Virus record (IMG/VR): IMGVR_UViG_3300046515_000164
Span: 1 to 27,879 of that record
Reading direction: 5' to 3' (one strand)
Length of the DNA: 27,879 nt
Origin: a virus
Shown here: positions 7,189 to 14,952 of the stretch, one piece after another
Numbering within the stretch: position 1 is the stretch's first letter
How the letters are laid out: every line of letters starts with the position of its first letter
Program-made: the position numbers and the translations under genes
Notes under the pieces: generated by a model
Databases searched by the model: none
What the model was told of the DNA's origin: nothing
Seen by the model: only the letters and a program-made list of their open reading frames with translations

Positions 7189-8671
7189 TGTTTTGCGTTT
7201 TTCCATAGGTCTCGTGATAGAAGTCCGAGCTGAAGACCAGTCCCTGTTCCCGGTTGGTTTTGATTTCCGAAGCCCGGGAACGCTTGAGTTCCTGCGGATT
7301 GCGCTGCCGCGCCCGCGCCACTTCCGATTCATCGGAAAAGCCGGCCTCGACCAGAATTTTCCAGGCATTGGCCTCGTGGATTGGGTTGATCCAAGGCATC
7401 ACCGGCCCTTGGTAAATCGCGCCAAACACGGTGTCCGGATCGACGTCGACCGGCACTTGGATCACCCCGCTGGCAATCGCCATGTGCAGCCATTCGCGAT
7501 AAACCGGGCGACTCCAGTAGTCGATAAATTCGTGTTGCAGCAGGTCATACCCCGCTTGCCCCTCGACCAGCTCCTGGCGCTGTGCGGAATAGGTCCCGTC
7601 ATAACTGCGCGCCACGCTGGAATAAGTGCCCCGGGTGCCGGCGGCCACAGCCTTGAGCTGGCCGTTGCGGAAGCCTTCGAGAAAAGGGTTCGGCCGATTG
7701 CTTTCGATCATGCCGACGTCTTCGCCGGGCAGCAGGCCGTCGAACACCATGCCCGGGCCGATGGGAATGCTGCGAGCAGCGGCAGCCTGGCCATTCACCG
7801 CCGATGGCGTGGTGTAGTCGTCCGGTGTGCCTTTTTTGATGTACATGGCCAGTGCCGCGCTGATACGTGCGGCAACCCGTTCGCTTTCCTCGTAATCCTT
7901 GATGTCCGCCAGACGAATCAGCACGGCATGCAGCAGTGGTTGGCCGCGGTTTTGACCGATGCGCTTCCGGTGCGCGATGTGAATCATCTGCTCGACCGGC
8001 ACGCGCTTGGTGGTCAAAGTCAGCTGAAAACCGGCGGCGTGCCCGGGGTGATGCTTGACCAGGTGATAGGCCCGGACCCGCCGCCACTGATTGCGCTCGA
8101 TACCCTGCACAATGCCTTTGGCTTCATCGTTGTATTCCCACGGCAGGTAATCCGGTTCCAGCAACTCCAAAGCGAAGGGCACCACGCTCAGATGCTCATA
8201 GCTGGGCACACGCCCCTTGAGCTTCTGCGCCAAGGCTTCGCCATCGCGCAGCCAGGTGCGGCACACCTGCCGCTCCATCTGCGGTCGGGACAGCTCGCCA
8301 GACGTTTCCGGGCGCAACGACCACTCGGCCCAGCGGGCCTTGATCTGCGCCGCAAACTCCAGATGCACTTCCCCGGCGTAACTCAAGGGAAACGGCTCGA
8401 CCGCGATGCCCATGCCGCCCACCACTCGCTCTTCCAGACGATCGAACAAGCCAGTGACGATGTCGTGGTCTTCGTCCAACTTGCGGCACTGCTCGCGCAA
8501 AGAGCGCGCCGAACGCTGCAGCGAGCGGTCCGCGCTGGCGGATTGTTTTTTGGCTTGGTGGGTTCGGGTCGCCTGCGCCGCTTCAAAGGCCATGATCGTA
8601 CTACGGGCACGCAGACGGTCAGCCACCAGCCCGGGAAACACCGGGGCCAGCACGCGATCCAGCAGGTTCAT
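7121..8671 (-). CDS. Phage portal protein, lambda gpB type
   Basis: The 516-residue product starts MNLLDRVLAPVFPGLVADRLRARSTIMAFEAA and contains RSARSLREQCRKLDEDHDIVTGLFDRLEERVVG, SSVARSYDGTYSAQRQELVEG and YWSRPVYREWLHMAI, all marks of the lambda gpB portal family. The portal ring forms the DNA entry channel and binds terminase. The ATG at 8671 overlaps the gpW stop as ATGA, which decides the start over the longer open frame. The 3' end overlaps the capsid fusion gene, ending in a charged tail KAKPADDEAEGLDNPDE. Confidence 0.94.
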   Translation of the reverse strand: MNLLDRVLAPVFPGLVADRLRARSTIMAFEAAQATRTHQAKKQSASADRSLQRSARSLREQCRKLDEDHDIVTGLFDRLEERVVGGMGIAVEPFPLSYAGEVHLEFAAQIKARWAEWSLRPETSGELSRPQMERQVCRTWLRDGEALAQKLKGRVPSYEHLSVVPFALELLEPDYLPWEYNDEAKGIVQGIERNQWRRVRAYHLVKHHPGHAAGFQLTLTTKRVPVEQMIHIAHRKRIGQNRGQPLLHAVLIRLADIKDYEESERVAARISAALAMYIKKGTPDDYTTPSAVNGQAAAARSIPIGPGMVFDGLLPGEDVGMIESNRPNPFLEGFRNGQLKAVAAGTRGTYSSVARSYDGTYSAQRQELVEGQAGYDLLQHEFIDYWSRPVYREWLHMAIASGVIQVPVDVDPDTVFGAIYQGPVMPWINPIHEANAWKILVEAGFSDESEVARARQRNPQELKRSRASEIKTNREQGLVFSSDFYHETYGKTQNNEQQNKAKPADDEAEGLDNPDE

Positions 8672-8880
8672 CGGAATGTCGCCAAGGCGTACGGCGGCTG
8701 CCCCGCCGCTGCTGACTGTTGTGCTCGCAGCCGGCGCTCCCATTCCAGTCGGCCGGCGCGGATTTCCTCCAGGTCATCCATGATCAACTTGCGACCATTG
8801 AAGAGGATTTCCTTGCCCTGCAGGATGGCCAGTTCGGCCTCCAGATAACGGTCCACCATGTCTTGAGCGGTTATAGCCAT
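8668..8880 (-). CDS. Head-tail joining protein gpW-like
   Basis: The product is 70 residues, almost exactly the 68 of lambda gpW: MAITAQDMVDRYLEAELAILQGKEILFNGRKLIMDDLEEIRAGRLEWERRLRAQQ. The pattern (helix, short beta hairpin around FNGRKL, helix) and place between terminase and portal match gpW, which completes the head before tail attachment. It overlaps the end of the terminase gene and couples to the portal start. Confidence 0.9.
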   Translation of the reverse strand: MAITAQDMVDRYLEAELAILQGKEILFNGRKLIMDDLEEIRAGRLEWERRLRAQQSAAAGQPPYALATFR

Positions 8881-10952
8881 GCGCCTTGTCCTGTATTAAG
8901 CCAGCCACCCGACTCGGCGGGCTGGTCGGATGATTGTTCAGGCTCTACCTCAGGCACCGACACCGTGGTCGGTGTCAGAGCGGCAACGGTGGCCCGTTTG
9001 CTTTCCTGCTCGTGACTCATCGGCACAGCCCAGGTGCCTGACGGCAACTGCTGCGCGAGCAAGTCGAGATTCATGCCAAAGCGCTGCTGCGTTATGCGTA
9101 ACGCCGCCAAGGCGTACACCAGGCAATCGAGCGCTTCGTTTCGGCGCCCGCCGGCGTCCCAGCGCTGGACGCGTTGATGTTTGACGATCACCCACTTGCG
9201 ACGCTCGGCAGTCAGTTGCCGCAACTCGTCTTCGCCACAAATCATCTCGTTGGCCGGCAGGTGAATACAGCCGGGTACAGGCGCACCGGAGCCGTCCGGC
9301 TGCATCTTGAGGCGGCCATAAATCAGCTCTTTGGCGTTATCGGTACCCACTTCGACCAGGTAGGCCCGCCCGCCTTTGACCTTGGTTTTTTTACGCGGCC
9401 AGGTCGCAATCGGCTTGCCATAGGTCGAGGCACCGAACACAGGGATCACCCACTGGGTGCCGTGCTTGATGCATTCCTCACGGACTTCATCGCAGTAGTG
9501 ACCACCCTGGTCCCAGCACCAGCGCTCTACACCCATGACCGTGCCATCCGCCCGGGTGAAGGTCTTGTGGATCTCGATGCCGACCTTGGACCGTAGCTCG
9601 ATGCTGCCCGGGTCACCTTGAAGCACGAACTTATGGACCAGCCACGCTTCCTCACCCGCACCAAACGCCCAGACCCGACCTTCATAGCGGTCATCCTGGG
9701 TATCAATACCGCCGAACAGAGCAACCGCTTTAGGCGGTACTTGCGGGTATATCTCCCGGCGCGCGTGCAACTGCTGCCATTCCAGCTGCTCGCCTTGGTC
9801 CTCTTCCCACGCTTCGCCCAGCGTGGTGTTGACGAAGGTTTTGAGCTTGCCCCGGTCCTTCTTGATCTTGAGCCATTCCGTGACGACTTCGGCCCAGGTC
9901 ACAAACTCCGAGTACACCGTCCAGATATGGAAAGTCACCGAACGCGGCGGCTGTATCGACTCGTCTGCAGCGCTGAACCAAGCCATGCCGTCGCGCGTCC
10001 AGATGCCGGTCCGCTCACAGATGTAGCGGCCGTTGACGGATGCCGCGACCATTTCGTGGTATTCGAACGTGCAGCCATGGCCGGACTCGCACAGATACCA
10101 AGCCTTAATCACCTGCCCCAGTTCATCCACGGCCCACTTGATACCGAATGGCGTAGCCGGGTCACCCCACTTTAGGTATTGCTCGGTACCGCAGCACGGG
10201 CACTTGATGTTGAAGCGAAGAAGGTGCGGGGAATCGTTGGCCGCCCGTGTGATCTGGCAGCCCTCCCCCGAGGTTTCCTCATTGTCATCAGCGACAACCA
10301 CTGTCGTCGGGGTCGATCCGCGTATGGACTTTTTGAACGTGGCACCTTCCAGGCGCTTGTCGCCAAGAATGGTCGGAGCCCCCTCGCCCTCGATGTCCGC
10401 ATTGAACTTCGACAGCTCGTCATAGATCACTTCATCCGGGCTTTTCTCCCGGTAGTTTTTTGCCGCCGTACCACCCAGGCACCACAGCATCTTGGCGTTA
10501 TCGAAGCGCTTTTCATCCAGCGTGTTATCGCGATGCTTCACCCCATACCAAGGCGCCAAAGCGCGCACCACAGGACTGTCACGAATCATCGTTTCGATGT
10601 GCCGCTTCATCATCCCGTCAGCGTCGCCATCGGTTGGGCACCAGACGATGACGTTGCGTTTCTTGTGCTGGACCTTGTAGCCCATGTTGGCTACCAGCAT
10701 TTTGGTGTAGCCAACCCGCGCCGATTTCAGCACGTTCACTTCACGGATCAGGTCGTTACCCATCGCGTTGAGAATCGCGACCTGAAAAGGCGCCGTCGTC
10801 CAATCGCCCTCTTGATAGGACGACTCGGACGACAGATAGAAATGCTCATCGGCCCATTCAACCGCTGTGCGCGGCGGCTCTTTATAGAGGCCGGCGAGTC
10901 CCTTGCGGACACCCTCAACCAGCGCCCTCATCCAAGGTGTCGACAAACTCAT
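8871..10952 (-). CDS. Terminase large subunit, lambda gpA family
   Basis: The 693-residue motor cuts and pumps phage DNA. It shows the family's deviant Walker A, VLKSARVGYTK (about residues 74-84), where lambda has KSARVGYSK, and the Walker B VIYDE (about 175-179). A CPCCG plus CESGHGC cysteine set suggests a zinc site, and the C-terminal half (GGIDTQDDRYEGRVWAFG) carries the nuclease-type start. I chose the ATG at 10952 because GGAG lies 7 bases upstream; it overlaps the small subunit gene by 38 bases. Length is near the 641 of lambda gpA with a short extension. Confidence 0.95.
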   Translation of the reverse strand: MSLSTPWMRALVEGVRKGLAGLYKEPPRTAVEWADEHFYLSSESSYQEGDWTTAPFQVAILNAMGNDLIREVNVLKSARVGYTKMLVANMGYKVQHKKRNVIVWCPTDGDADGMMKRHIETMIRDSPVVRALAPWYGVKHRDNTLDEKRFDNAKMLWCLGGTAAKNYREKSPDEVIYDELSKFNADIEGEGAPTILGDKRLEGATFKKSIRGSTPTTVVVADDNEETSGEGCQITRAANDSPHLLRFNIKCPCCGTEQYLKWGDPATPFGIKWAVDELGQVIKAWYLCESGHGCTFEYHEMVAASVNGRYICERTGIWTRDGMAWFSAADESIQPPRSVTFHIWTVYSEFVTWAEVVTEWLKIKKDRGKLKTFVNTTLGEAWEEDQGEQLEWQQLHARREIYPQVPPKAVALFGGIDTQDDRYEGRVWAFGAGEEAWLVHKFVLQGDPGSIELRSKVGIEIHKTFTRADGTVMGVERWCWDQGGHYCDEVREECIKHGTQWVIPVFGASTYGKPIATWPRKKTKVKGGRAYLVEVGTDNAKELIYGRLKMQPDGSGAPVPGCIHLPANEMICGEDELRQLTAERRKWVIVKHQRVQRWDAGGRRNEALDCLVYALAALRITQQRFGMNLDLLAQQLPSGTWAVPMSHEQESKRATVAALTPTTVSVPEVEPEQSSDQPAESGGWLNTGQGAWL

Positions 10953-11469
10953 CAAGCAACTCCGGCAATAGATCAGCCAAGCCGACCGCATCGTTACGCG
11001 TCACGGCGACTTCGCGCTGGATCGCCTCAAGGTGACGCACCTCGATGTCGGGACACTTGCGCTTGACCTTCAAGTGCACGGTGTCGAGGGTTGACCCGAG
11101 CTTTGCGCTCAGACGCGACAATGCGAACAAGCAAAAATCAACCGGTACCAGCTTCTTGGCCTTCACCTTGTTGCGCATTTCCTGAGCGTCCGCCTGCTCA
11201 GTTGTCAGCCGCAATTTTTGCTGCGCCTGTTTGTATTCAATGAGCGGATCAATCGGATCACCGTTGTCGTCGACAGGTTGGTCTTTTGTCACCTGATGCT
11301 TGAGCCGGTTATCCAGCACCGACCGGACGTCGTAGAAGACGTCGCGGCCGATCTTCGCAACAGGCTGCACGCCCCATTTATCAAAGGCCTGAGTCGTGAT
11401 GCCGAGGCTCGTAGCCATGCGCGACTTGTTCAGCCAATGAGGCTCGCGGGAGATGGTCGGATTGGCCAT
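10915..11469 (-). CDS. Terminase small subunit, Nu1-like
   Basis: The 184-residue product begins MANPTISREPHWLNKSRMATSLGITTQAFDKWGVQPVAKIGRDVFYDVRSVL, a winged-helix DNA-binding domain like lambda Nu1, followed by a long charged helix (EYKQAQQKLRLTTEQADAQEMRNKVKAKKLV) that would bind the large subunit. Length matches Nu1 (181). It is the first gene of the packaging block and should bind a cos site near its own gene. Confidence 0.9.
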   Translation of the reverse strand: MANPTISREPHWLNKSRMATSLGITTQAFDKWGVQPVAKIGRDVFYDVRSVLDNRLKHQVTKDQPVDDNGDPIDPLIEYKQAQQKLRLTTEQADAQEMRNKVKAKKLVPVDFCLFALSRLSAKLGSTLDTVHLKVKRKCPDIEVRHLEAIQREVAVTRNDAVGLADLLPELLDEFVDTLDEGAG

Positions 11470-11631
11470 GGACTAAACAACAACCTCGATTCAAAAATGG
11501 GTCATATATAGCGAAGCAGCGGGGCCCGAATTACCCCCTGCCCCCCACCCCCTCGGGAGGACCCGTTAAATTTTCGTCTGGGCAAACAAGTCGAGCATCA
11601 CCAGCCAGAAGCTGGCCTTTCTTGCTCGTTG
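11470..11631. other. Non-coding gap with G/C-run block, candidate cos region
   Basis: This gap upstream of the small terminase gene holds GGGGCCCG followed by three C-runs (around 11520-11560) and an inverted GGGAGGACCC. In lambda-type phages the cos site lies just upstream of the small terminase gene and cos ends are often G/C-rich. That placement plus composition is the only evidence; the nick positions cannot be read from one copy. Confidence 0.3.
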
Positions 11632-12384
11632 TCAGGGCTTGGCGGTGGGCTTGGCGGTGGCCATCGCATCAGCAAATGCGCCGCGAAACTCCGCGCCGTA
11701 GTGGGCCTTGACGATGTTGTTGGCGATCTTGAAGAACGGGAAGATCGTGCGGTACATCGGTGCGCTCCTGCTGAAGACAAACACCGGCCTGACGGCATCA
11801 CCGAACGCTGTGTCTTTGCGTTCCCACACACCGGCTGTTCCCCCGACAATGCCGGAGAAATAGCTCTTGGCGTTGCCTTTGCGTTGGCTGCGCTTACTGT
11901 TCGAGGCGTTGGCCTGATAGCCACGCGAGGTTTCGGCAGCGCCAAGGCCCGACAAGATCCGGGTCATCGTTCCTCGGGGAACGTTCCCATGCTTGTCGAG
12001 CACATTGGGATTAGGAATCGCGAACTGGCTGGACTTCATAAAGCCACGCGCGATCAGAGACTTTTCAAAGCGCTTATGCGGTCGTGGCCCGCCCCTGACA
12101 GTCTGCTGAAGGTAGGTATCAGCGGGAATGCCCGAGGTCCAAGAGTCCTTGAAATACACTTCGGCGGGCTTGCTATTGGTGGCCATTTTGACAAACAAGC
12201 TGTTCATGGTGGTTCGGGTTGGCCGGTCCAAGCGCTGGGCCATGACGGCCAGTTCACCCTTCTTCACCCGCTGGGCCAAGCGTGTAGCGGTCAGGGTCAG
12301 CACATGCGGAATGTGCTTTTTCTCCAGTTCCATCAGCGCCTCTGACACAGGCAGCATCTCAGGCGTGATCTTGATTTTGACCAT
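11632..12384 (-). CDS. Phage protein of unknown function upstream of terminase
   Basis: The 250-residue product begins MVKIKITPEMLPVSEALMELEKKHIPHVLTLTATRLAQRVKKGELAVM and ends in a degenerate MATAKPTAKP tail. Its pattern (a basic N-terminal helix domain, then PTRTTMNSLFVK, then a C-terminal segment around YRTIFPFFKIANNIVKAHYGAEF) resembles minor structural proteins seen near packaging genes, but I do not recognise the family. The start directly abuts the stop of the preceding gene. Highly basic; coding use looks like that of its neighbours. Confidence 0.7.
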   Translation of the reverse strand: MVKIKITPEMLPVSEALMELEKKHIPHVLTLTATRLAQRVKKGELAVMAQRLDRPTRTTMNSLFVKMATNSKPAEVYFKDSWTSGIPADTYLQQTVRGGPRPHKRFEKSLIARGFMKSSQFAIPNPNVLDKHGNVPRGTMTRILSGLGAAETSRGYQANASNSKRSQRKGNAKSYFSGIVGGTAGVWERKDTAFGDAVRPVFVFSRSAPMYRTIFPFFKIANNIVKAHYGAEFRGAFADAMATAKPTAKP

Positions 12385-12585
12385 TTAGCGAACCGCTACG
12401 TCAGGGTTGTAGCTGTCTGGCGGCCCATTAAGCGGGTCATAACAAGCCATGATCACGCCATCGTCGTTGAAATAAAGATTGATCAGCCGCTCTGGGTTTT
12501 CTGGGCTACCATCGCCCCGCATTGCGCTGACCCATATCAGCGATATCCGTTTAGCTTGTGGAGGAATGTGGCGTTCGATGGACAT
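12385..12585 (-). CDS. Small phage protein, unknown function
   Basis: The 66-residue product is MSIERHIPPQAKRISLIW... with a central LYFNDDGVIMACYDPLNGPPDSYNPDVAVR. I do not recognise it. It is supported by exact abutment with the downstream gene (stop at 12385, next ATG at 12384), the sign of a translationally coupled pair. Its start overlaps the start of a plus-strand gene. Confidence 0.55.
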   Translation of the reverse strand: MSIERHIPPQAKRISLIWVSAMRGDGSPENPERLINLYFNDDGVIMACYDPLNGPPDSYNPDVAVR

Positions 12586-12901
12586 AGAAAATACTCAACG
12601 ATTGCGTGAAACACTGAAAAAGCTGGAAGAGGCTTTTCGTCGTTATGACGTGCCTGGCAAGGACCAATCTGCTTTGCGAGCGATTCAGCAGCTCTGTATT
12701 GGTCTAAAGGGCGAGAACGACTACATCACCGAAAAGGCAAGTCGTATTGCAACGCTCGCTGGCATCTACTACAGCGCTAGGTACGAGAGGCATCCCGGTG
12801 GAGCAACAGACCTGATGTCGGAAATGAGCTATCAGTTGCCAAGTATAATTCGAAGTCAAATCAGTCATCTCGAACGACGACAGCGAGACACAGAGGTTTA
12901 A
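12578..12901 (+). CDS. Unknown protein, opposite in direction to the late operon
   Basis: The 107-residue product MDIENTQRLRETLKKLEEAFRRYDVPGKDQSALRAIQQLCIGLKGENDYITEKASRIATLAGIYYSARY is strongly helical and hydrophilic. The start could be the ATG at 12566 or 12578; GGAGG lies at 12560-12564, too close for the first and rather far for the second. It points against the surrounding late genes and ends 9 bases from the holin stop. An independently expressed accessory gene is likely; function unknown. Confidence 0.6.
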   Translation: MDIENTQRLRETLKKLEEAFRRYDVPGKDQSALRAIQQLCIGLKGENDYITEKASRIATLAGIYYSARYERHPGGATDLMSEMSYQLPSIIRSQISHLERRQRDTEV

Positions 12902-12909
12902 AGCACTAC

Positions 12910-13236
12910 TTACGGTTCAGCCTGGTCGGAAACTCCCGCTTTCTTGGCCAGGAACTGGGTATACAGGCCGCCCGAAACGTCTGCACCGATGACCGCTATT
13001 ACGATGCCCAGGCCGGCGGCAAGATAGAAATTGCTCCACAGCGCCATCGCAAGCAGCAGCGTGGCCATGCCCAACAGGCCAGACGCAAGAAAGCGCAGGG
13101 CTACACGCTGGAGGATCTGCCGAAGGCCGAGGTCAGTGCCTGATGCCCTGAGCATCTCCCCGGACAAGCCGGCCATGCTCAACAACACCAACAGCCAAAG
13201 GGGCACATCCGCGAGAGCCTGATGCTCAGTGTTCAT
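12910..13236 (-). CDS. Holin-like membrane protein
   Basis: The 108-residue product starts MNTEHQALADVPLWLLVLLSMAGLSGEML, followed by ILQRVALRFLASGLLGMATLLLAMALW and FYLAAGLGIVIAVIGADVSGGLYTQFLAKK. That gives three hydrophobic segments and a charged C-terminus, a class I holin-like layout. It is the first gene of the late operon after two tandem terminators, the position of lambda S. The ATG at 13236 is preceded by GAGGA. No endolysin gene follows it, which is unusual for a lysis cassette. Confidence 0.75.
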   Translation of the reverse strand: MNTEHQALADVPLWLLVLLSMAGLSGEMLRASGTDLGLRQILQRVALRFLASGLLGMATLLLAMALWSNFYLAAGLGIVIAVIGADVSGGLYTQFLAKKAGVSDQAEP

Positions 13237-13315
13237 CGGTAGTCCTCGAATAGGTCCGGCCTCCATGTCACTGTCATCCGCTCGGAGCAAAGAGCCAGGC
13301 ATGGGGCCGAAAACG

Positions 13316-13342
13316 AAAAAGCCCCGCTCGATGGCAGGGCTT
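13316..13342 (-). terminator. Intrinsic terminator before the late operon (second of tandem pair)
   Basis: Minus-strand AGCCCTGC pairs with GCGGGGCT (one G-T wobble) over a 6-base loop and is followed by five Ts. Together with the next entry it forms a tandem block that late transcription must cross, as at lambda tR'. Confidence 0.75.
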
Positions 13343-13355
13343 ATAAATTGGCTAC

Positions 13356-13381
13356 AAAAAACCCGACTCAATGGTCGGGTT
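13356..13381 (-). terminator. Intrinsic terminator before the late operon (first of tandem pair)
   Basis: Minus-strand AACCCGAC and GTCGGGTT form a perfect 8-bp stem with a 6-base loop, followed by a run of Ts. It is the stronger of the two. Confidence 0.8.
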
Positions 13382-13444
13382 CTTGAAAGGCGTCTCGCTG
13401 CGTTCACAGCAACACACGCTGCTATAAAAGCAGGTCTATTCCGC

Positions 13445-13463
13445 GCGGAAAAGGCTTTTCCGC
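13445..13463. repeat. 19-base inverted repeat GCGGAAAAG-G-CTTTTCCGC
   Basis: Two perfect 9-base arms flank a single central G, placed between the tandem terminators and the left end of the mobile element. Without a proper loop it looks more like a protein-binding dyad than a hairpin. Purpose unknown. Confidence 0.6.
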
Positions 13464-13480
13464 AGCAAATGCGAAATTAC

Positions 13481-13596
13481 CCCCAACTTGACCACGCATT
13501 TGCATTTGACCTGACCAGTCATTTGCATTCGTTCTGACCACCTATTGCATCGGATTTGACCAGCACGCTTTGTAACCATGATCGGCAGAGAACGGC
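13481..13596 (+). repeat. Left terminal repeat of the mer-carrying element
   Basis: It contains three tandem 22-23 bp units (13495-13517, 13518-13540, 13541-13562), each with TTGCAT near its start and TGACCA at its end, plus an outer TTGACCA at 13488-13494. It continues through CACGCT to GGCAGAGAACG. Confidence 0.8.
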
Positions 13597-13693
13597 CAGA
13601 AGCGGTCATACCTGACCGCTAACAAGCGGCCTAACGATTGCACTGCACGGGTTGCGGGCCTGACGCCTGTGCATGATGCCCTGCAACCAGGCA

Positions 13694-14093
13694 TCACTCC
13701 CTGTTCAGCACATCGATGATAGGGCAAGCTGCCCCGCCGTCGCTTGCATCGCACTCCTGCACTAGTCTGCCCAGCACCTGCCGAATTGCGGCAAGGCCGG
13801 CCATCTTTTGCTCGATCAAGGCCAGCTTGCGCACGGCCAGTGCCCGAGTCTCGCTACAAGTGCAGGCCGCATCCAGTGTCAGCAGTGTGCCCACCTCATT
13901 CAGCGTGAATCCCAGCGCCTGCGCCCTCTTAAATGAAGCGCAGCCGTTTGACCTGCTCCGGTGGATAGCATCGATAACCGCTGAGCGGCTTGGGTGGTTC
14001 AGCCAGCAAGCCGCGTCGCTGGTAATAGCGAATAGTCTCGACGTTCACCCCGGCAGCTTCCGCCAACATACCGATACTCAGCCCTGTCGCCAT
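13694..14093 (-). pseudogene. merR: merR-like mercury regulator, frameshifted
   Basis: From the ATG at 14093 the minus strand reads [20 protein letters not shown], then [20 protein letters not shown] and [14 protein letters not shown], a complete MerR winged-helix domain, then hits TAA. Skipping one T at about 13929 restores the frame: KRAQALGFTLNEVGTLLTL and on to the end. The second half keeps three cysteines in MerR mercury-site positions (CSE, ECDA, ACPI). So the gene is an otherwise intact mercury-type MerR broken by a single inserted base. It lies divergent from a merT fragment with a MerR-type promoter between. A sequencing error would explain it equally well. Confidence 0.85.
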
Positions 14094-14103
14094 CACACGC
14101 CCC

Positions 14104-14135
14104 TTGATTCTGTACCCGGGTACGGAGTGTAAAGT
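14104..14135 (+). promoter_or_regulatory. MerR-type operator/promoter for merT
   Basis: TTGATT (14104-14109) and TAAAGT (14130-14135) are set 20 bases apart, longer than the normal 17, with the dyad GTACCCGGGTAC between them. Over-long spacers with a central dyad are characteristic of MerR-activated promoters; 19-20 is usual for the family. Confidence 0.75.
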
Positions 14136-14169
14136 GACTCTAGGTTAGATCGATTCAATAGAGAAAACG

Positions 14170-14370
14170 ATGGCTCAACAAATCGGCAAAGGTTCGCTGG
14201 TCGTGGGTGCATTGGCCGCGATTAGTGCGTCGGTGTGTTGCGTCGGACCACTGGCACTGTTGGAGCTCGGCATCAGCGGCACATCCGGACGAATGTTCTC
14301 CCACATGTGGGAAATCCCATTTTGGGGGGGGAGATTTAGGGTCAACTTTCGTCTGAAGGAAGTAGCCTAG
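14170..14370 (+). pseudogene. merT: merT-like mercury transporter, 3'-truncated
   Basis: The first 40 or so residues, MAQQIGKGSLVVGALAAISA then SVCCVGPLALLELGISGTSG, match the first membrane helix of MerT including the vicinal CysCys pair that takes mercury from MerP. MerT is normally about 116 residues with three helices. Here the similarity stops near 14295 and the frame runs into unrelated sequence (WEIPFWGGRFRVNFRLKEVA) and a stop. The start is at the expected place downstream of a MerR-type promoter. It cannot be a working transporter; merP and merA are absent. Confidence 0.8.
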
Positions 14371-14504
14371 AACGCAGCGCTAAAGGCCCGAGGCTTGCGG
14401 CCAAGCATCTTTCACTCAAATGGCTTGATTATTGCCTTATTGCTCATAGGAACTCCCAATTTACCAGGCACCAATGTAAAAACAGCGGTTATGGGAGGTG
14501 TATC

Positions 14505-14600
14505 ATGTGGAATCAGCCTCTGATGCTTGTGGTGATCTACCTGACTATCACCCTCAGCATCGGCTGGTTGTATACCATCGCGCTCCTGTATTGGCTTTGA
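14505..14600 (+). CDS. 31-residue single-helix membrane peptide
   Basis: A short frame preceded by an excellent ribosome site (GGGAGG, 6 bases before the ATG) encodes MWNQPLMLVVIYLTITLSIG followed by WLYTIALLYWL. Nearly the whole peptide is one or two hydrophobic helices with no charges. I do not recognise it. It lies inside the mer-carrying element downstream of the merT fragment, so it may be native cargo. Small hydrophobic peptides of this size can be toxins, transporter subunits or chance frames; the ribosome site is the main argument. Confidence 0.45.
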   Translation: MWNQPLMLVVIYLTITLSIGWLYTIALLYWL

Positions 14601-14692
14601 TCCAATGGGTGACGATCGGTCAGTCTGCATTTGGTACCGTTTTCGGCAGGTAGCTTTGTCCCGATCACAGTCGTTGGGGAGTGCCTGCAATG

Positions 14693-14788
14693 GGTCGTTC
14701 TCTGCCGGTTATGGCCATGCAGCGTGATGGTCAAATCCGATGCAAATGATTGGTCAGGTCGAATGCAAATGGGTGGGCAAGTCCGTGC
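14693..14788 (-). repeat. Right terminal repeat of the mer-carrying element
   Basis: Mirror image of the left end: units at 14728-14750 and 14751-14773, partial unit 14774-14782, and inner tail GGTCGTTCTCTGCC. The middle unit of the left end is missing here, so the right end has one repeat fewer, as is common for elements with asymmetric ends. Confidence 0.78.
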
Positions 14789-14952
14789 AATTACCCACAA
14801 CTAGGCTGGGTTCGCTGATGGGTTACGCTGCCGTTGGTCGGCGCCTTGCGCAGCAGTGCGACAGAGAACTATAGGAATAAACTCTCGTGCCGATATCAGT
14901 GAGGCAAGGCCTGCGCGCGCCTGACCTTGAACCTGAGCGTACGAGCACATTG

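Larger units (their letters stand above)
13481..14788. mobile_element. Transposase-less element with iterated inverted ends carrying mer remnants
   Basis: Both ends carry matching inverted arrays. The left end has 22-23 bp units ending in TGACCA at 13494, 13517, 13540 and 13562. The right end has two full units plus a partial one in mirror image (14728-14782), and both then continue into a shared ACGCT...GGCAGAGAACG tail. The six bases AATTAC lie directly outside both ends (13475-13480 and 14789-14794), a candidate target duplication that places the shared ACTTG at equal distance from each terminus. Iterated transposase-binding ends of about 22 bp are typical of Tn7-like, Tn5053-like and IS21-like elements. 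No transposase is inside, so this is a non-autonomous or decayed copy. Confidence 0.72.

Noticed and set aside
6995-8848. 617-codon plus-strand frame opposite the portal
   Set aside because: Antisense shadow of the portal and protease genes; composition is not protein-like and there is no ribosome site.
13716-14132. Plus-strand frame across the merR region
   Set aside because: It is the reverse of a recognisable MerR; the minus-strand reading has clear family motifs.
13475-14802. A 14-base imperfect direct repeat AATTACCC(C/A)CAACT as target duplication
   Set aside because: The left copy runs into the terminal repeat; only the six bases AATTAC are consistent with equal-length ends, so only those are proposed.
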